A stretch of DNA of 60,053 nucleotides from an uncultured Lachnospiraceae bacterium. GTDB taxonomy: Bacteria; Bacillota; Clostridia; Lachnospirales; Lachnospiraceae. Shown in pieces: positions 25,846 through 35,000 of the stretch. Position numbers and translations under genes: made by a program. A model generated the notes under the pieces. It was given only the letters and a program-made list of their open reading frames with translations. It was not told where the DNA came from and ran no database searches. Positions within the stretch are counted from its first letter, which is position 1, and every line of letters begins with the position of its first letter. The DNA is taken from contig CANPIM010000012.1 in NCBI GenBank assembly GCA_947574135.1, positions 1 through 60,053 on the forward strand, in the 5' to 3' direction.

Positions 25846-25903
25846 AATCACTGGAAAAGGTTATTTTTTTAATAAATATATAAATAACAAAGGGAGGTAA
25901 AAA

Positions 25904-26986
25904 ATGAAAAACCAGATGAAAAAAATTGTATGTGTAGCATTGGCTGCAGCGATGACCCTGTCCATGACCGCATGTGGCAGTAAACCCAAGGAGGCGGATC
26001 CGGCTCCAAGCCAGGAGGCCAGTGGGACGGAAGAGGAGACAGGAACAGAGGCGCCTGCGCCGGCAGCCGACGGGGAAACCTACACCATTTCTATTGCCCA
26101 TAATCAGACGCCGGATACAGGGTATGGCGTGGGCGTGGCGAAGCTGAAAGAGCTGTTGGCAGAGAAGGAGCCGCGGATTCAGCTGGAAGTATTTGATAAC
26201 GGCGTATTGGGAAATGAGCGGGATGTATTTGAAGGAAATCAGCTGGGAACCGTGGATGTGGCTATCACCAGTATTGGCGTGGTATCCAATTTCGCTCCTC
26301 TGCCGGGTGTAATGAATCTGCCTTTTATGTTTAAGGATTTCGAGAGTGTGGAGGCTGCTATTGAAAGTGATGCCATGAAGGCTGCCTGGGATCAGATTGA
26401 GACAGATGCAGGTCTGATTGCACTGGGCGTTTACAGCCAGGGCTTCCGTCATGTGGTATCCAACAAAAGCGCCATCACTTCCCTGGATGATATGAAGGGA
26501 CTGAAGGTTCGCGTGCCGGAATCTGACTTGTATATTTCTACGTTTAATGCCCTGGGTGCAAGCCCCACACCTATTGCCTGGGGAGAGATGTACACCTCTA
26601 TGCAGACAGGCGTTGTAGATGCTTTTGAAAATACGCCGGTGAATGTAATTCAGTATAACTTAAATGAAGTTAGTAAGTATGAGACAGCTACCAACCACAT
26701 TTGGGACGGCGCCATTATTACCATCAATCCGGATGTGTGGGCAGGACTTCCTGAGGATGTGCAGAAGAATTTCCTGGAATGCATTAAAGAGAGTGCCGTT
26801 TACCAGAGAGCAGATATTAATACGGCAGCAGAAGCATGCATTCAGACTGTAAAGGATAGCGGCGTGGAATATGCAGAGGTTTCTGACGAGTTTCATAATC
26901 AGTTGGTAGAGGCTGTGTCTGTTGTATACGATGATTTCTATGCAAAATATCCCGAGGCAAAGACATTGGCAGAAGCTTTACAGTAA
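25904..26986 (+). CDS. dctP: TRAP transporter solute-binding protein (DctP family)
   Basis: This 360-residue lipoprotein has the lipobox MTAC with the lipidated cysteine at residue 24 and a low-complexity Glu/Ala/Pro linker to about residue 60. The DctP fold follows: YTISIAHNQTPDTGYGVGV, NLPFMFKDFESVEAAI and MKGLKVRVPESDLYISTFNALGASPTPIAWGEMYTSMQ (read here in pieces), the last containing the conserved arginine that salt-bridges a substrate carboxylate. It captures a carboxylate outside the cell for the permease encoded next. A strong stem-loop separates it from dctQ. Confidence 0.93.
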   Translation: MKNQMKKIVCVALAAAMTLSMTACGSKPKEADPAPSQEASGTEEETGTEAPAPAADGETYTISIAHNQTPDTGYGVGVAKLKELLAEKEPRIQLEVFDNGVLGNERDVFEGNQLGTVDVAITSIGVVSNFAPLPGVMNLPFMFKDFESVEAAIESDAMKAAWDQIETDAGLIALGVYSQGFRHVVSNKSAITSLDDMKGLKVRVPESDLYISTFNALGASPTPIAWGEMYTSMQTGVVDAFENTPVNVIQYNLNEVSKYETATNHIWDGAIITINPDVWAGLPEDVQKNFLECIKESAVYQRADINTAAEACIQTVKDSGVEYAEVSDEFHNQLVEAVSVVYDDFYAKYPEAKTLAEALQ

Positions 26987-26999
26987 TGTAACAGGTGAT

Positions 27000-27026
27000 T
27001 TCGGGGGCTGTCTGGCAGCCCCCGAA
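27000..27026 (+). promoter_or_regulatory. RNA stem-loop between dctP and dctQ
   Basis: A perfect 11-base-pair stem (TTCGGGGGCTG at 27000-27010 with CAGCCCCCGAA at 27016-27026) with a 5-base loop and no T tract. Such hairpins in binding-protein transport operons protect or truncate the upstream message so that more binding protein than permease is made. Confidence 0.7.
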
Positions 27027-27052
27027 CCAATTAACTGGATTAGGAGACGCAT

Positions 27053-27544
27053 ATGAAAAAAATAAAAGATGCGGTTGTTTGGGTATTTAAGGGCCTTGCG
27101 GTGCTTTGTTTTTCTGTTATGATTTTCTCCGCCACCATACAGGTGTTCTGTCGTTATGTGCTACAGAACAGCCCGATGTGGACAGAAGAGCTTGCCCGCT
27201 ATATGTTTATTGCGGCATCGCTGTCTGCAGCTGTGGTGGCCATGGATATGGGAAGCCATATGGAGGTGGACATCATTACAGCGAAGCTGCATGAGAATCC
27301 CAAAAAGATGTTGCGGCTGATTACGTATGTGCTGATTATTGCTTTTTGTGCTGCCGTGACAAAATTCGGTGTGGAGCTCAGCATGAAAACCATGTCCCAG
27401 CCAAGTCCGGCTATGCATATTCCCATTGGACTGGTGTATGCTACCATCCCAATAGGATGTCTGGGTATGATCTTGGTTGCAGTTGAGAAAATTATGGAGA
27501 TTTTACTGCCTGGGAAGCCACAAGAGCAGATAGAAGAAAGGTAG
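27053..27544 (+). CDS. dctQ: TRAP transporter small permease (DctQ family)
   Basis: This 163-residue membrane protein has four hydrophobic segments (about residues 12-34, 48-65, 85-108 and 128-148), the DctQ layout. The segment CRYVLQNSPMWTEELARYMFI matches the family's conserved NxPxWxEELARxxFxW pattern. It forms the membrane complex with DctM, whose gene starts 8 bases downstream. A GGAGACGCAT ribosome binding site precedes the ATG. Confidence 0.92.
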   Translation: MKKIKDAVVWVFKGLAVLCFSVMIFSATIQVFCRYVLQNSPMWTEELARYMFIAASLSAAVVAMDMGSHMEVDIITAKLHENPKKMLRLITYVLIIAFCAAVTKFGVELSMKTMSQPSPAMHIPIGLVYATIPIGCLGMILVAVEKIMEILLPGKPQEQIEER

Positions 27545-27552
27545 GTGCTGGT

Positions 27553-28830
27553 ATGGGTTGGGTTTTGTTGATTGTAACAGCAGTGACATTGTTTATGGGA
27601 GTGCCCATTGCATTTTCCCTGGGACTTGGCTCTCTGGCAGCATTTATGATGGGAAATACGCCTTTGGTGGTAATTCCCCAGAGAATGATGGTGAACCTGG
27701 ATTCCTTTTCTCTCATGGCGATTCCGTTTTTTATTTTCTGCGGAGAGGTTATGGCCGGTGGCGGCGTGTCAAAGAAACTGGTAGCCTTTGTGCGGGCTAT
27801 GGTGGGCCATCTGCGGGGAGGCGTGGGAATTGTAAGCGTGGTAGCCAGTACCATATTTGCGGGAATTTCCGGTTCTGCGGCAGCAGATACGGCAGCTATG
27901 GGCTCCCTTTTGATTCCGGCCATGAAGGAAGAGGGATATGATGCGGGAACAGCGGCGTCCATACAGGCTTGTGCAGGCGCTTTGGGGCCCATTATTCCGC
28001 CCAGTATTGTAATGATTATCTATGGATCCTTAACAGGGCTTTCCGTGGCATCTCTGTTCCTTGCCGGAATCGGCCCGGGCATCCTCATTGCCATTGGTCT
28101 GATTACAACGGTCTACATATATGCCAGAAAGCATAATCTTAGTTCCGGAGAAAAATTCGATTTTAGGCGTTTTCTCCATACCCTGCGGGGGGCCATTTGG
28201 GCATTGCTTCTCCCTGTGATTATTTTGGGAGGAATCATGGGCGGCATTTTCACCCCTACGGAGGCCGGCGTGATTGCGTCCTTATATGCAATAATTATAT
28301 CCATGTTTGTATACAAGCAGATTACCATCAAAGATTTACCGCGAATTATTTTGGATGCGGCGGTTTCCACAGCAACCATTGCCCTGATTGTTATGACAGC
28401 ATCCGTTATGGCATGGCTTCTGGTAAGCATGAAATTTCCCCAGACAATCGCGACAATGCTGGGAGCTGTCAGCAAAAATCCACATATTGTGTTTTTGCTG
28501 GCAGTGGGATTTGTTATGCTCATGGGCTGCGTGATTGAGACGGTGGCTCTGGCCATTATTGTTGTGCCGATTTTATTCCCTATTGGCACAGCTCTGGGAT
28601 TCAGCCCCATTCATTTTGGATGTGTGATTGCTATTGCGCTAGTGTTTGCAGGATTGACACCACCGGTGGGAATTTTGCTCTTTGTATCTACCAAGATTGC
28701 AAAGTGTACTTTTCGGGATACCTGCGCCAAGCTTTGGCCATATTTAGCTGTGGTAACGGCGATTATGCTTTTGTGTATTTTTGTAGAGCCGGTATGCACG
28801 TTGATTCCCAGTTTGTTTTTGGGAAGTTGA
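27553..28830 (+). CDS. dctM: TRAP transporter large permease (DctM family)
   Basis: This 425-residue membrane protein has about 12 hydrophobic segments, the catalytic permease of a sodium-driven TRAP importer. Conserved DctM stretches are present: FLMGVPIAFSLGLGS-like N-terminus, AIPFFIFCGEVMAGGGVSKKL, STIFAGISGSAAADTAAMG, IPPSIVMIIYGSLTGLS and GLTPPVGILLFVST near the C-terminus. With DctP and DctQ it makes a complete transporter. Confidence 0.95.
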   Translation: MGWVLLIVTAVTLFMGVPIAFSLGLGSLAAFMMGNTPLVVIPQRMMVNLDSFSLMAIPFFIFCGEVMAGGGVSKKLVAFVRAMVGHLRGGVGIVSVVASTIFAGISGSAAADTAAMGSLLIPAMKEEGYDAGTAASIQACAGALGPIIPPSIVMIIYGSLTGLSVASLFLAGIGPGILIAIGLITTVYIYARKHNLSSGEKFDFRRFLHTLRGAIWALLLPVIILGGIMGGIFTPTEAGVIASLYAIIISMFVYKQITIKDLPRIILDAAVSTATIALIVMTASVMAWLLVSMKFPQTIATMLGAVSKNPHIVFLLAVGFVMLMGCVIETVALAIIVVPILFPIGTALGFSPIHFGCVIAIALVFAGLTPPVGILLFVSTKIAKCTFRDTCAKLWPYLAVVTAIMLLCIFVEPVCTLIPSLFLGS

Positions 28831-28868
28831 TGGAACGGCAGTAGAGGAAATGAGGAGGCTGTGCAAGG

Positions 28869-30071
28869 ATGAGAGATGACAAAATGAAATACCTGATGGA
28901 ACAAATCAGGACCCTGGAACAGAGTGAAGAAAACCAGAAACGAAAGGAAAAATGGGCTTGCATTCAAAAAACATCCCGGGATCAGTGGAGAGGAACTCCG
29001 AAGATGGATGGATTATCGGCAAAGGGAATGGCGCCGGTACAGATGGATTGCAATACAAATTTTTGGGGCGGATATCTGGGATATTGTGTGGCGGATTATT
29101 ACCGCAAGCCAGAGGTGTTTCTGGAGAATTATTTGAAAATGCGCATCAAACGGTTTGAGCTGTTTCCGGATGATGTATTTGTAGATAAGCTGGTTCCTAT
29201 TTGGATGGGATCGGCCTTTGAGGCCAGTCTTATGGGAATGCAGGTGGTTTATGGAGAGCATGAGGATCCCTGGATCGATTTTAAATACTTTTTGGAGGAT
29301 GAGAGTTCTCTGGAGAAGATTCCGCAGCTGGATTTTTACCATACCGGCCAGATGGAGGATGCAATTAAAATTTATGAATACTGCAGGGATCAGCTGGATG
29401 ATGATTTTGAGGTGATTTTTCCGGAGTGGGAGAGAGGACCCTTTGGAGTCGCTACCTATACCAGAGGCTATGAGGATGTGCTGATGGACATGGTGGATGA
29501 TGAGGACGGATTTGCCAGAAAATATATGGAGTTCTTTACAGAGCGGCAGATTGAATATTTTGAAGCCAGGGAGAAATATCTTGGTATTACACAGGGAAAA
29601 ATTAATCTGTACAATGACGAGGTAAATACCCCAACGGTTTCTCCGGATTTATATGAGGAATTTATTCTGCCCTGTGAGATACGCCTTTCGCAGCGTTTTG
29701 GAGGATTGAACTATTGGCATAGCTGTGGGAAGCTTGATCGCCTCTATCCCAGCATTGCCAAGGTTCCGGGAATTGATATGATCCACAAAGGACCCTGGAC
29801 CTCTGCAACGGCCGCTGGCAAAGAATTTGGGAAAACCTGTGCTATTGAAGTTTGTTTAAATCCCCAGACAGATATTATTCGGGCAGACGAGAAGGAAATG
29901 TATAACCGGGTGTACGGTATCTGCCGGGAGCTAAATGAGACAGGGGCCATGGGATATACCATTCGCGCCAACAATGTGGGGCTGTTGGATACGGCCGAAA
30001 AAACCATAGAAAAATGTCAAAGCTTTATTGCCTGCGCCAGAAAAGCGATTGCTGCTTCGGCGAATCAATAA
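28869..30071 (+). CDS. UroD-superfamily protein 2 of the TRAP locus (HxC zinc motif)
   Basis: This 400-residue protein is longer than the first paralogue because of a charged N-terminal extension (about 45 residues). It has the hallmarks of zinc-dependent UroD-superfamily methyltransferases: LNYWHSCGKLD near residue 290 with the HxCG pair, and a third cysteine in CAIEVCLNPQ about 45 residues later. In MtaA/MtbA this His-Cys-Cys set binds zinc and activates a thiol or methyl group. No corrinoid protein or corrinoid activator is encoded in the window, so the methyl acceptor or the true reaction is open. It closes the SDR-TRAP operon. Confidence 0.75.
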   Translation: MRDDKMKYLMEQIRTLEQSEENQKRKEKWACIQKTSRDQWRGTPKMDGLSAKGMAPVQMDCNTNFWGGYLGYCVADYYRKPEVFLENYLKMRIKRFELFPDDVFVDKLVPIWMGSAFEASLMGMQVVYGEHEDPWIDFKYFLEDESSLEKIPQLDFYHTGQMEDAIKIYEYCRDQLDDDFEVIFPEWERGPFGVATYTRGYEDVLMDMVDDEDGFARKYMEFFTERQIEYFEAREKYLGITQGKINLYNDEVNTPTVSPDLYEEFILPCEIRLSQRFGGLNYWHSCGKLDRLYPSIAKVPGIDMIHKGPWTSATAAGKEFGKTCAIEVCLNPQTDIIRADEKEMYNRVYGICRELNETGAMGYTIRANNVGLLDTAEKTIEKCQSFIACARKAIAASANQ

Positions 30072-30081
30072 ACGTCCATTC

Positions 30082-30175
30082 ATAAGCCTGCTCCGTTACC
30101 TGACTGGTACGGGCAGGCTTATAAATTTCATTTGGGAGAACTACGACTTTCCAGGCGTATGGTTCTCCCATTTTC
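30082..30175 (+). terminator. Tandem hairpins at the end of the TRAP operon
   Basis: The first stem is ATAAGCCTGC (30082-30091) with GCAGGCTTAT (30113-30122). The second is TGGGAGAAC (30133-30141) with GTTCTCCCA (30162-30170), followed by TTTTCCTT. Two consecutive perfect stems make this a likely double terminator before the RpiR promoter. Confidence 0.75.
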
Positions 30176-30201
30176 CTTGTGTGAAAGGGAAAGGGGGCGT
30201 A

Positions 30202-30230
30202 TTGACTAATCATAGGGAAGATGATAGAAT
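30202..30230 (+). promoter_or_regulatory. Promoter of the RpiR gene, near copy of the SDR promoter
   Basis: TTGACT (30202-30207) and TAGAAT (30225-30230) are spaced by 17 bases. Flanks TTGACTAA and TGATAGAATAAAA plus CATACAAA are identical to those at 24917-24958. The inverted repeat around the -35 of the SDR promoter is not conserved here. Confidence 0.7.
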
Positions 30231-30254
30231 AAAACCATACAAAGAGGAATAATA

Positions 30255-31136
30255 ATGGATGAAAATATTCAGAATAAGAACACTAGTTTACAAATTGAAG
30301 AAAAAATTTGTCATGTGAGGCTGACAAAGAGTGAGCAGAAGGTTTTGGACTTTATTATGGTTCACAAGGAGGAGGCTTGCTATTTTACATCTTCCGAGTT
30401 GGCGGAGGCCACCCGGGTTAGTGGAGCCACAGTGATTCGAGTGGCGAATAAGCTGGGATTCTCCAAGTTTAGTCAGTTCCGTCGAGAGCTTCAGTCGGAA
30501 ATGCTTCGAGAGCGGCAGAGGGGATCGGAGGTGTCAAGTTCCCCTGAGCTTTTGCAGGATATTCGGGAGCGGAATGAGCGGGAGATTTTGGAGGCCTGTC
30601 GGGCAAAGCATACGCAGAATATTTCCGAGGCTTTTATTAAGAATGGCTATGATAAATATATACGGATTGCAGATCTGATTATCAGGGCAGAGAAGGTATA
30701 TTTGGTCGGGTATCGAATGGCTACCGGAACCATAGATTTTTTCGGTCGTCTTTTAAAGCTGTGCAGGGGGAATGTGATTTGCATTACAGATGTGGGAATG
30801 ATGACAGAGGAATTGTACGATCTCACGGAGAGGGATTGTGTGGTGCTTATTTGCTTTCCCAGGTATTCGGAAAATGTATTCATGACTCTGGAGCTGGTAA
30901 AGGAGAAGGGAAGTAAGCTTGTGATTCTTACAGAAAAAATCACCAGTTCTGTTACCAATGGCGCGGATTATGTGCTTTTAGCCGAGCGTGGCGGCGTTAG
31001 TTTTTTTAATTCATATCTGGGAATGCTGGCAAATGTAGAGATGCTCATGAGCATTATCAGCAATAAGAAATTTGAGGAGACAGAGAGCCGGCTGGAAATC
31101 CGAGAGAAATATCTGGAGAGAAATAAACAATATTAG
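30255..31136 (+). CDS. MurR/RpiR-family regulator
   Basis: This 293-residue protein has an N-terminal helix-turn-helix of the RpiR type (residues 20-95: LTKSEQKVLDFI, TSSELAEATRVSGATVIRVA, KLGFSKFSQFR) and a C-terminal SIS domain from about residue 140 (KVYLVGYRMATGTIDFF, CVVLICFPRYSENVF). SIS domains of this family bind phosphorylated sugars or related ligands. Its promoter is nearly the same as that of the SDR-TRAP operon, which suggests autoregulation and control of that operon. A GAGGAATAATA ribosome binding site precedes the ATG. Confidence 0.9.
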   Translation: MDENIQNKNTSLQIEEKICHVRLTKSEQKVLDFIMVHKEEACYFTSSELAEATRVSGATVIRVANKLGFSKFSQFRRELQSEMLRERQRGSEVSSSPELLQDIRERNEREILEACRAKHTQNISEAFIKNGYDKYIRIADLIIRAEKVYLVGYRMATGTIDFFGRLLKLCRGNVICITDVGMMTEELYDLTERDCVVLICFPRYSENVFMTLELVKEKGSKLVILTEKITSSVTNGADYVLLAERGGVSFFNSYLGMLANVEMLMSIISNKKFEETESRLEIREKYLERNKQY

Positions 31137-31154
31137 TTACTTTTTTCAAAAAAT

Positions 31155-31201
31155 TTGTAATCACTCCCCGATTGTGCTACAATAGGGTACAGTGATTACA
31201 A
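31155..31201 (+). promoter_or_regulatory. Promoter bracketed by an 11-bp inverted repeat (GntR operator)
   Basis: TTGTAA (31155-31160) and TACAAT (31178-31183) are spaced by 17 bases. TTGTAATCACT (31155-31165) and AGTGATTACAA (31191-31201) are perfect inverted arms covering the -35 box and the start region. A third palindrome, ATTGTGCTACAAT (31171-31183), contains the -10 box. Confidence 0.7.
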
Positions 31202-31243
31202 TTTTTTTATACATTTGATGGGAATAGAGGATGGAAGCCAGTT

Positions 31244-31960
31244 ATGGAAATCAAACCGATTCATAAAGTAAGTATCAGCGAGCAGGTGGCCGAGCAGATG
31301 AAGCAGATGATTTTAAGCAGAGTCTGGAAGCCGGGGGATAAGGTGCCCTCAGAGACGGATCTGGCGGAGGCCTTTGGGGTCAGTCGGGTCTCTATTCGGG
31401 AGGCGCTTTTGAAGCTCAATGCCATCGGCCTTCTGGAGTCCCGGTTTTCGGGTGGAAATTATGTGCGGGAGGTTGGAGCAGATATTTATCTGAATGCCAT
31501 TATACCCATGGCCTATGTGGGGACCGAGTCGGTGCTGGAGGTACTGGAATTCCGTCAGGTGGTGGAGGCCAAGCAGGCCGGACTGGCGGCTAAAAAGGCC
31601 ACCCCGGAGGATGTGGAGCGTCTGGAGCAGCTGCTTCACCATATGGAGCAGGAGGTGGGGAATCTGGAGGCCTTTTCCGACGCGGATCTGGGCTTTCATA
31701 TAGAGCTTGCCCGCATGACGAAAAATTCCCTGCTGGTAGCCTGTATGCAGCTTATTCGGGATGTGCTGGGAGAAAATATGCAAAAGCTGGTGGAGCGCCG
31801 GGGCTATGACAGCGGCATCCGTTGCCACAAGGAGATTATTGAGGCGGTCCGGGAAAATGATGAGAGAAAGGCCACCCAGCTTATGGACGAGCATATTGCA
31901 GATGTGTGCCGGACCTTTATGGAGCTGTTTCCCCAGGGAAGGGAGATGCCAAAGTCATGA
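31244..31960 (+). CDS. GntR/FadR (FCD) regulator 2
   Basis: This 238-residue paralogue of the regulator at 24039 has the same layout: HTH with KVPSETDLAEAFGVSRVSIREAL (read in pieces), GLLESRFSGGNYVRE, then an FCD domain with DLGFHIELA, RCHKEII and MDEHIAD carrying the metal-ligand residues. The inverted repeat wrapped around its own promoter suggests autorepression. It ends the locus; purL follows after 119 bases and is not expected to be co-regulated. Confidence 0.9.
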   Translation: MEIKPIHKVSISEQVAEQMKQMILSRVWKPGDKVPSETDLAEAFGVSRVSIREALLKLNAIGLLESRFSGGNYVREVGADIYLNAIIPMAYVGTESVLEVLEFRQVVEAKQAGLAAKKATPEDVERLEQLLHHMEQEVGNLEAFSDADLGFHIELARMTKNSLLVACMQLIRDVLGENMQKLVERRGYDSGIRCHKEIIEAVRENDERKATQLMDEHIADVCRTFMELFPQGREMPKS

Positions 31961-32079
31961 AAGGAAACCGGGGAGACTTTATGCTCTGGCGGTTATTCCG
32001 TGATTGACGTGAAATAAGAATTCAAAAAAGGCAGTAGAAAAATCACAGAATCTACTATATAAAAAATACGGAGGAAATT

Positions 32080-35000
32080 ATGGGTAACGTAAAACGCATT
32101 TTTGTGGAAAAAAAGGAGCCTTTTGCCGTGAAGGCCAAGGAGCTCCAGGAGGAGATCAAGAGCTATCTGGGCATTCAGGGCGTCACAGGCGTGCGGGTAC
32201 TGATGCGCTATGATGTGGAGAATCTTTCCGATGAGGTGTTTGCCCGGGCCTGCCAGTGTGTATTTTCCGAGCCGCCGGTGGATGTGCTCTATGAGGAGCA
32301 GTTTGCAGTGACCATGGATTCCCGGATTTTCAGTGTGGAATATTTGCCGGGCCAGTTTGATCAGCGGGCGGATTCTGCGGAGCAATGCGTGAAGTTCTTA
32401 AAGGAGGACGAGGAGCCGGTTATTAAGACGGCCACCACCTATGTGATTTCCGGCTGCATCAGCGAGGAGGAATTTTCTGCCATTAAGAGCTTTTGCATCA
32501 ATCCGGTGGATTCCCGGGAGACAGGGATGGAAAAGCCGGAGACTTTGGTGACTGCATTTGAGGAGCCGGAAGATGTAAAGATTATGGAGGGTTTCTGTCA
32601 GATGGAGGAGATAGCCCTAAAGGAGCTGTATGATTCCCTGAATCTGGCCATGACCTTTCGGGATTTTCTCCATATTCAGAAATATTTTGCCGGGGAGGAA
32701 AAGCGGGATCCCTCTATGACAGAGATCCGAGTGTTGGATACCTACTGGTCGGATCACTGCCGCCATACCACCTTTTCCACAGAGCTTACGGATGTGCAGT
32801 TTGGGCAGGGGTATTACCGGAAGCCTCTGGAGGAAACCTACCAACAGTATCTTTCTGACCGGGAAGAGATTTTTAAGGGGCGAAAGGATAAATTTGTCTG
32901 CCTGATGGATTTGGCGCTTATGGCCATGCGGAAGCTAAAGGCAGAGGGAAAGCTAACCGATCAGGAGGAGTCTGAGGAGATCAACGCCTGCTCCATTGTG
33001 GTGCCTGTGGAGATAGACGGGAAAACAGAGGAGTGGCTGGTTAATTTTAAGAATGAGACCCATAATCATCCCACAGAGATCGAGCCCTTTGGAGGGGCGG
33101 CCACCTGTCTGGGGGGAGCCATCCGGGATCCTTTGTCCGGCAGAACCTATGTGTATCAGGCCATGCGTGTCACGGGAGCGGCGGATCCCACCCAGTCTGT
33201 GAAGCACACCCTAAAGGGCAAGCTTCCCCAGAAAAAGCTGGTGCGGGGAGCGGCCAGCGGCTACAGCTCCTACGGCAACCAGATTGGGTTGGCCACCGGC
33301 TATGTAAAGGAGATTTACCATCCAAATTACGTGGCAAAGCGCATGGAGATCGGAGCGGTCATGGGAGCGGCGCCCCGGAAGGATGTGATCCGGGAGACCT
33401 CGGATCCGGGAGATGTGATTATCCTTCTGGGAGGCCGGACCGGGCGGGACGGCTGCGGCGGGGCTACCGGCTCCTCCAAGGTTCACACGGAGGCCTCCAT
33501 TGAGACCTGCGGCGCGGAGGTGCAAAAGGGAAATGCTCCCACGGAGCGGAAGATTCAAAGACTGTTTCGCCGGCCGGAGGTGAGTCGGCTGATTAAAAAA
33601 TGCAACGATTTCGGCGCAGGCGGCGTGTCTGTGGCCATCGGGGAGCTGGCCCCGGGCCTTCGGGTGGACTTAGATCTGGTGCCGAAAAAGTATGCGGGCC
33701 TGGACGGCACGGAGCTGGCCATCTCCGAGTCCCAGGAGCGCATGGCCGTGGTGGTGGATCCGGGGGATGTGGAGGCCTTTCTGGGCTATGCGGCAGAGGA
33801 AAATCTGGAGGCCGTATCCGTAGCCAGGGTGACGGAGAGCCCCCGCTTGGTTCTGGTCTGGAGAGGAAAGGAGATTGTGAATATTTCCCGCGCCTTCCTG
33901 GATACCAACGGAGCCCATCAGGAGACGGCTGTGGCGGTGGATGTCCCCGACGAAAAGCAGAAGTATTTTGTCCGGGAGGAGGTAGCCGATGTCCGGGAGA
34001 AATGGCTGTCTATGCTGGGAGATCTGAACGTATGTTCGCAAAAGGGCCTGGTGGAAATGTTTGACAGCTCCATCGGAGCGGGAAGTGTTTTGATGCCCTA
34101 TGGAGGAAAGTATCAGCTCACGGAGACCCAGGCCATGGTGGCCAAGCTTCCGGTGCTGGAGGGCAAGACGGATACGGTTACCATGATGAGCTATGGTTTT
34201 GATCCCTATCTGTCCAGCTGGAGCCCCTATCACGGAGCCGTTTATGCTGTGCTGGAGTCTGTGGCCCGGATTGTGGCTGCAGGGGGAGACTATGAGAAGA
34301 TTCATTTCACCTTCCAGGAATACTTCCGCCGCATGACAGAGGATCCCCATCGCTGGAGCCAGCCCTTTGCGGCGCTTCTGGGAGCCTACAGTGCTCAGCT
34401 GGGTCTGGGTCTGCCCTCCATTGGCGGCAAGGACAGTATGTCCGGCACCTTCAATGAGATCGATGTGTCCCCCACCCTGGTGTCCTTTGCAGTGGATATG
34501 GGAAGCCAGAAGGAGATCCGCACACCGGAGCTGAAAAAACCGGGGAATAAGCTTGTTCTCCTTACCGTGGAGCGGGATGCCTACGATCTGCCGGTGTATG
34601 AGCAGGTAAAGAGCCAGTACGGGAAATTTTATGAGGATGTGAAGGCCGGCCGCATTGTGTCCGCCTATGCCCTGGACGGCAAGGGACTGGCAGCTGCGGT
34701 GAGTAAAATGGCCTTTGGAAATAAGCTTGGCGTGAAAATTGAGCACTCCGTGGACAGCCGGGATCTGTTTACGGCAGGCTTTGGAAACCTGGTGGCAGAG
34801 GTGCCGGACGGTCAGGTGGGAAATCTTTCCATTACCTACACCCTTATCGGTGAGGTGACGGAGGGCGGCCTTTCCTACGGCTCTGTGGAGATTCCCATGG
34901 AGGAGGCTCTGAAGGCCTGGACGGGAACCCTGGAAAAGGTATTCCCCACCGTAGCCGTGCCGGGAGGAGAGAGGCTGGAGAAGCAGATTTATGACAAAGG

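Noticed and set aside
32000-32079. Purine riboswitch or clear promoter before purL
   Set aside because: The 119-base gap shows no aptamer-like core and no convincing -35/-10 pair; only an AT-rich stretch and the ribosome binding site are visible.
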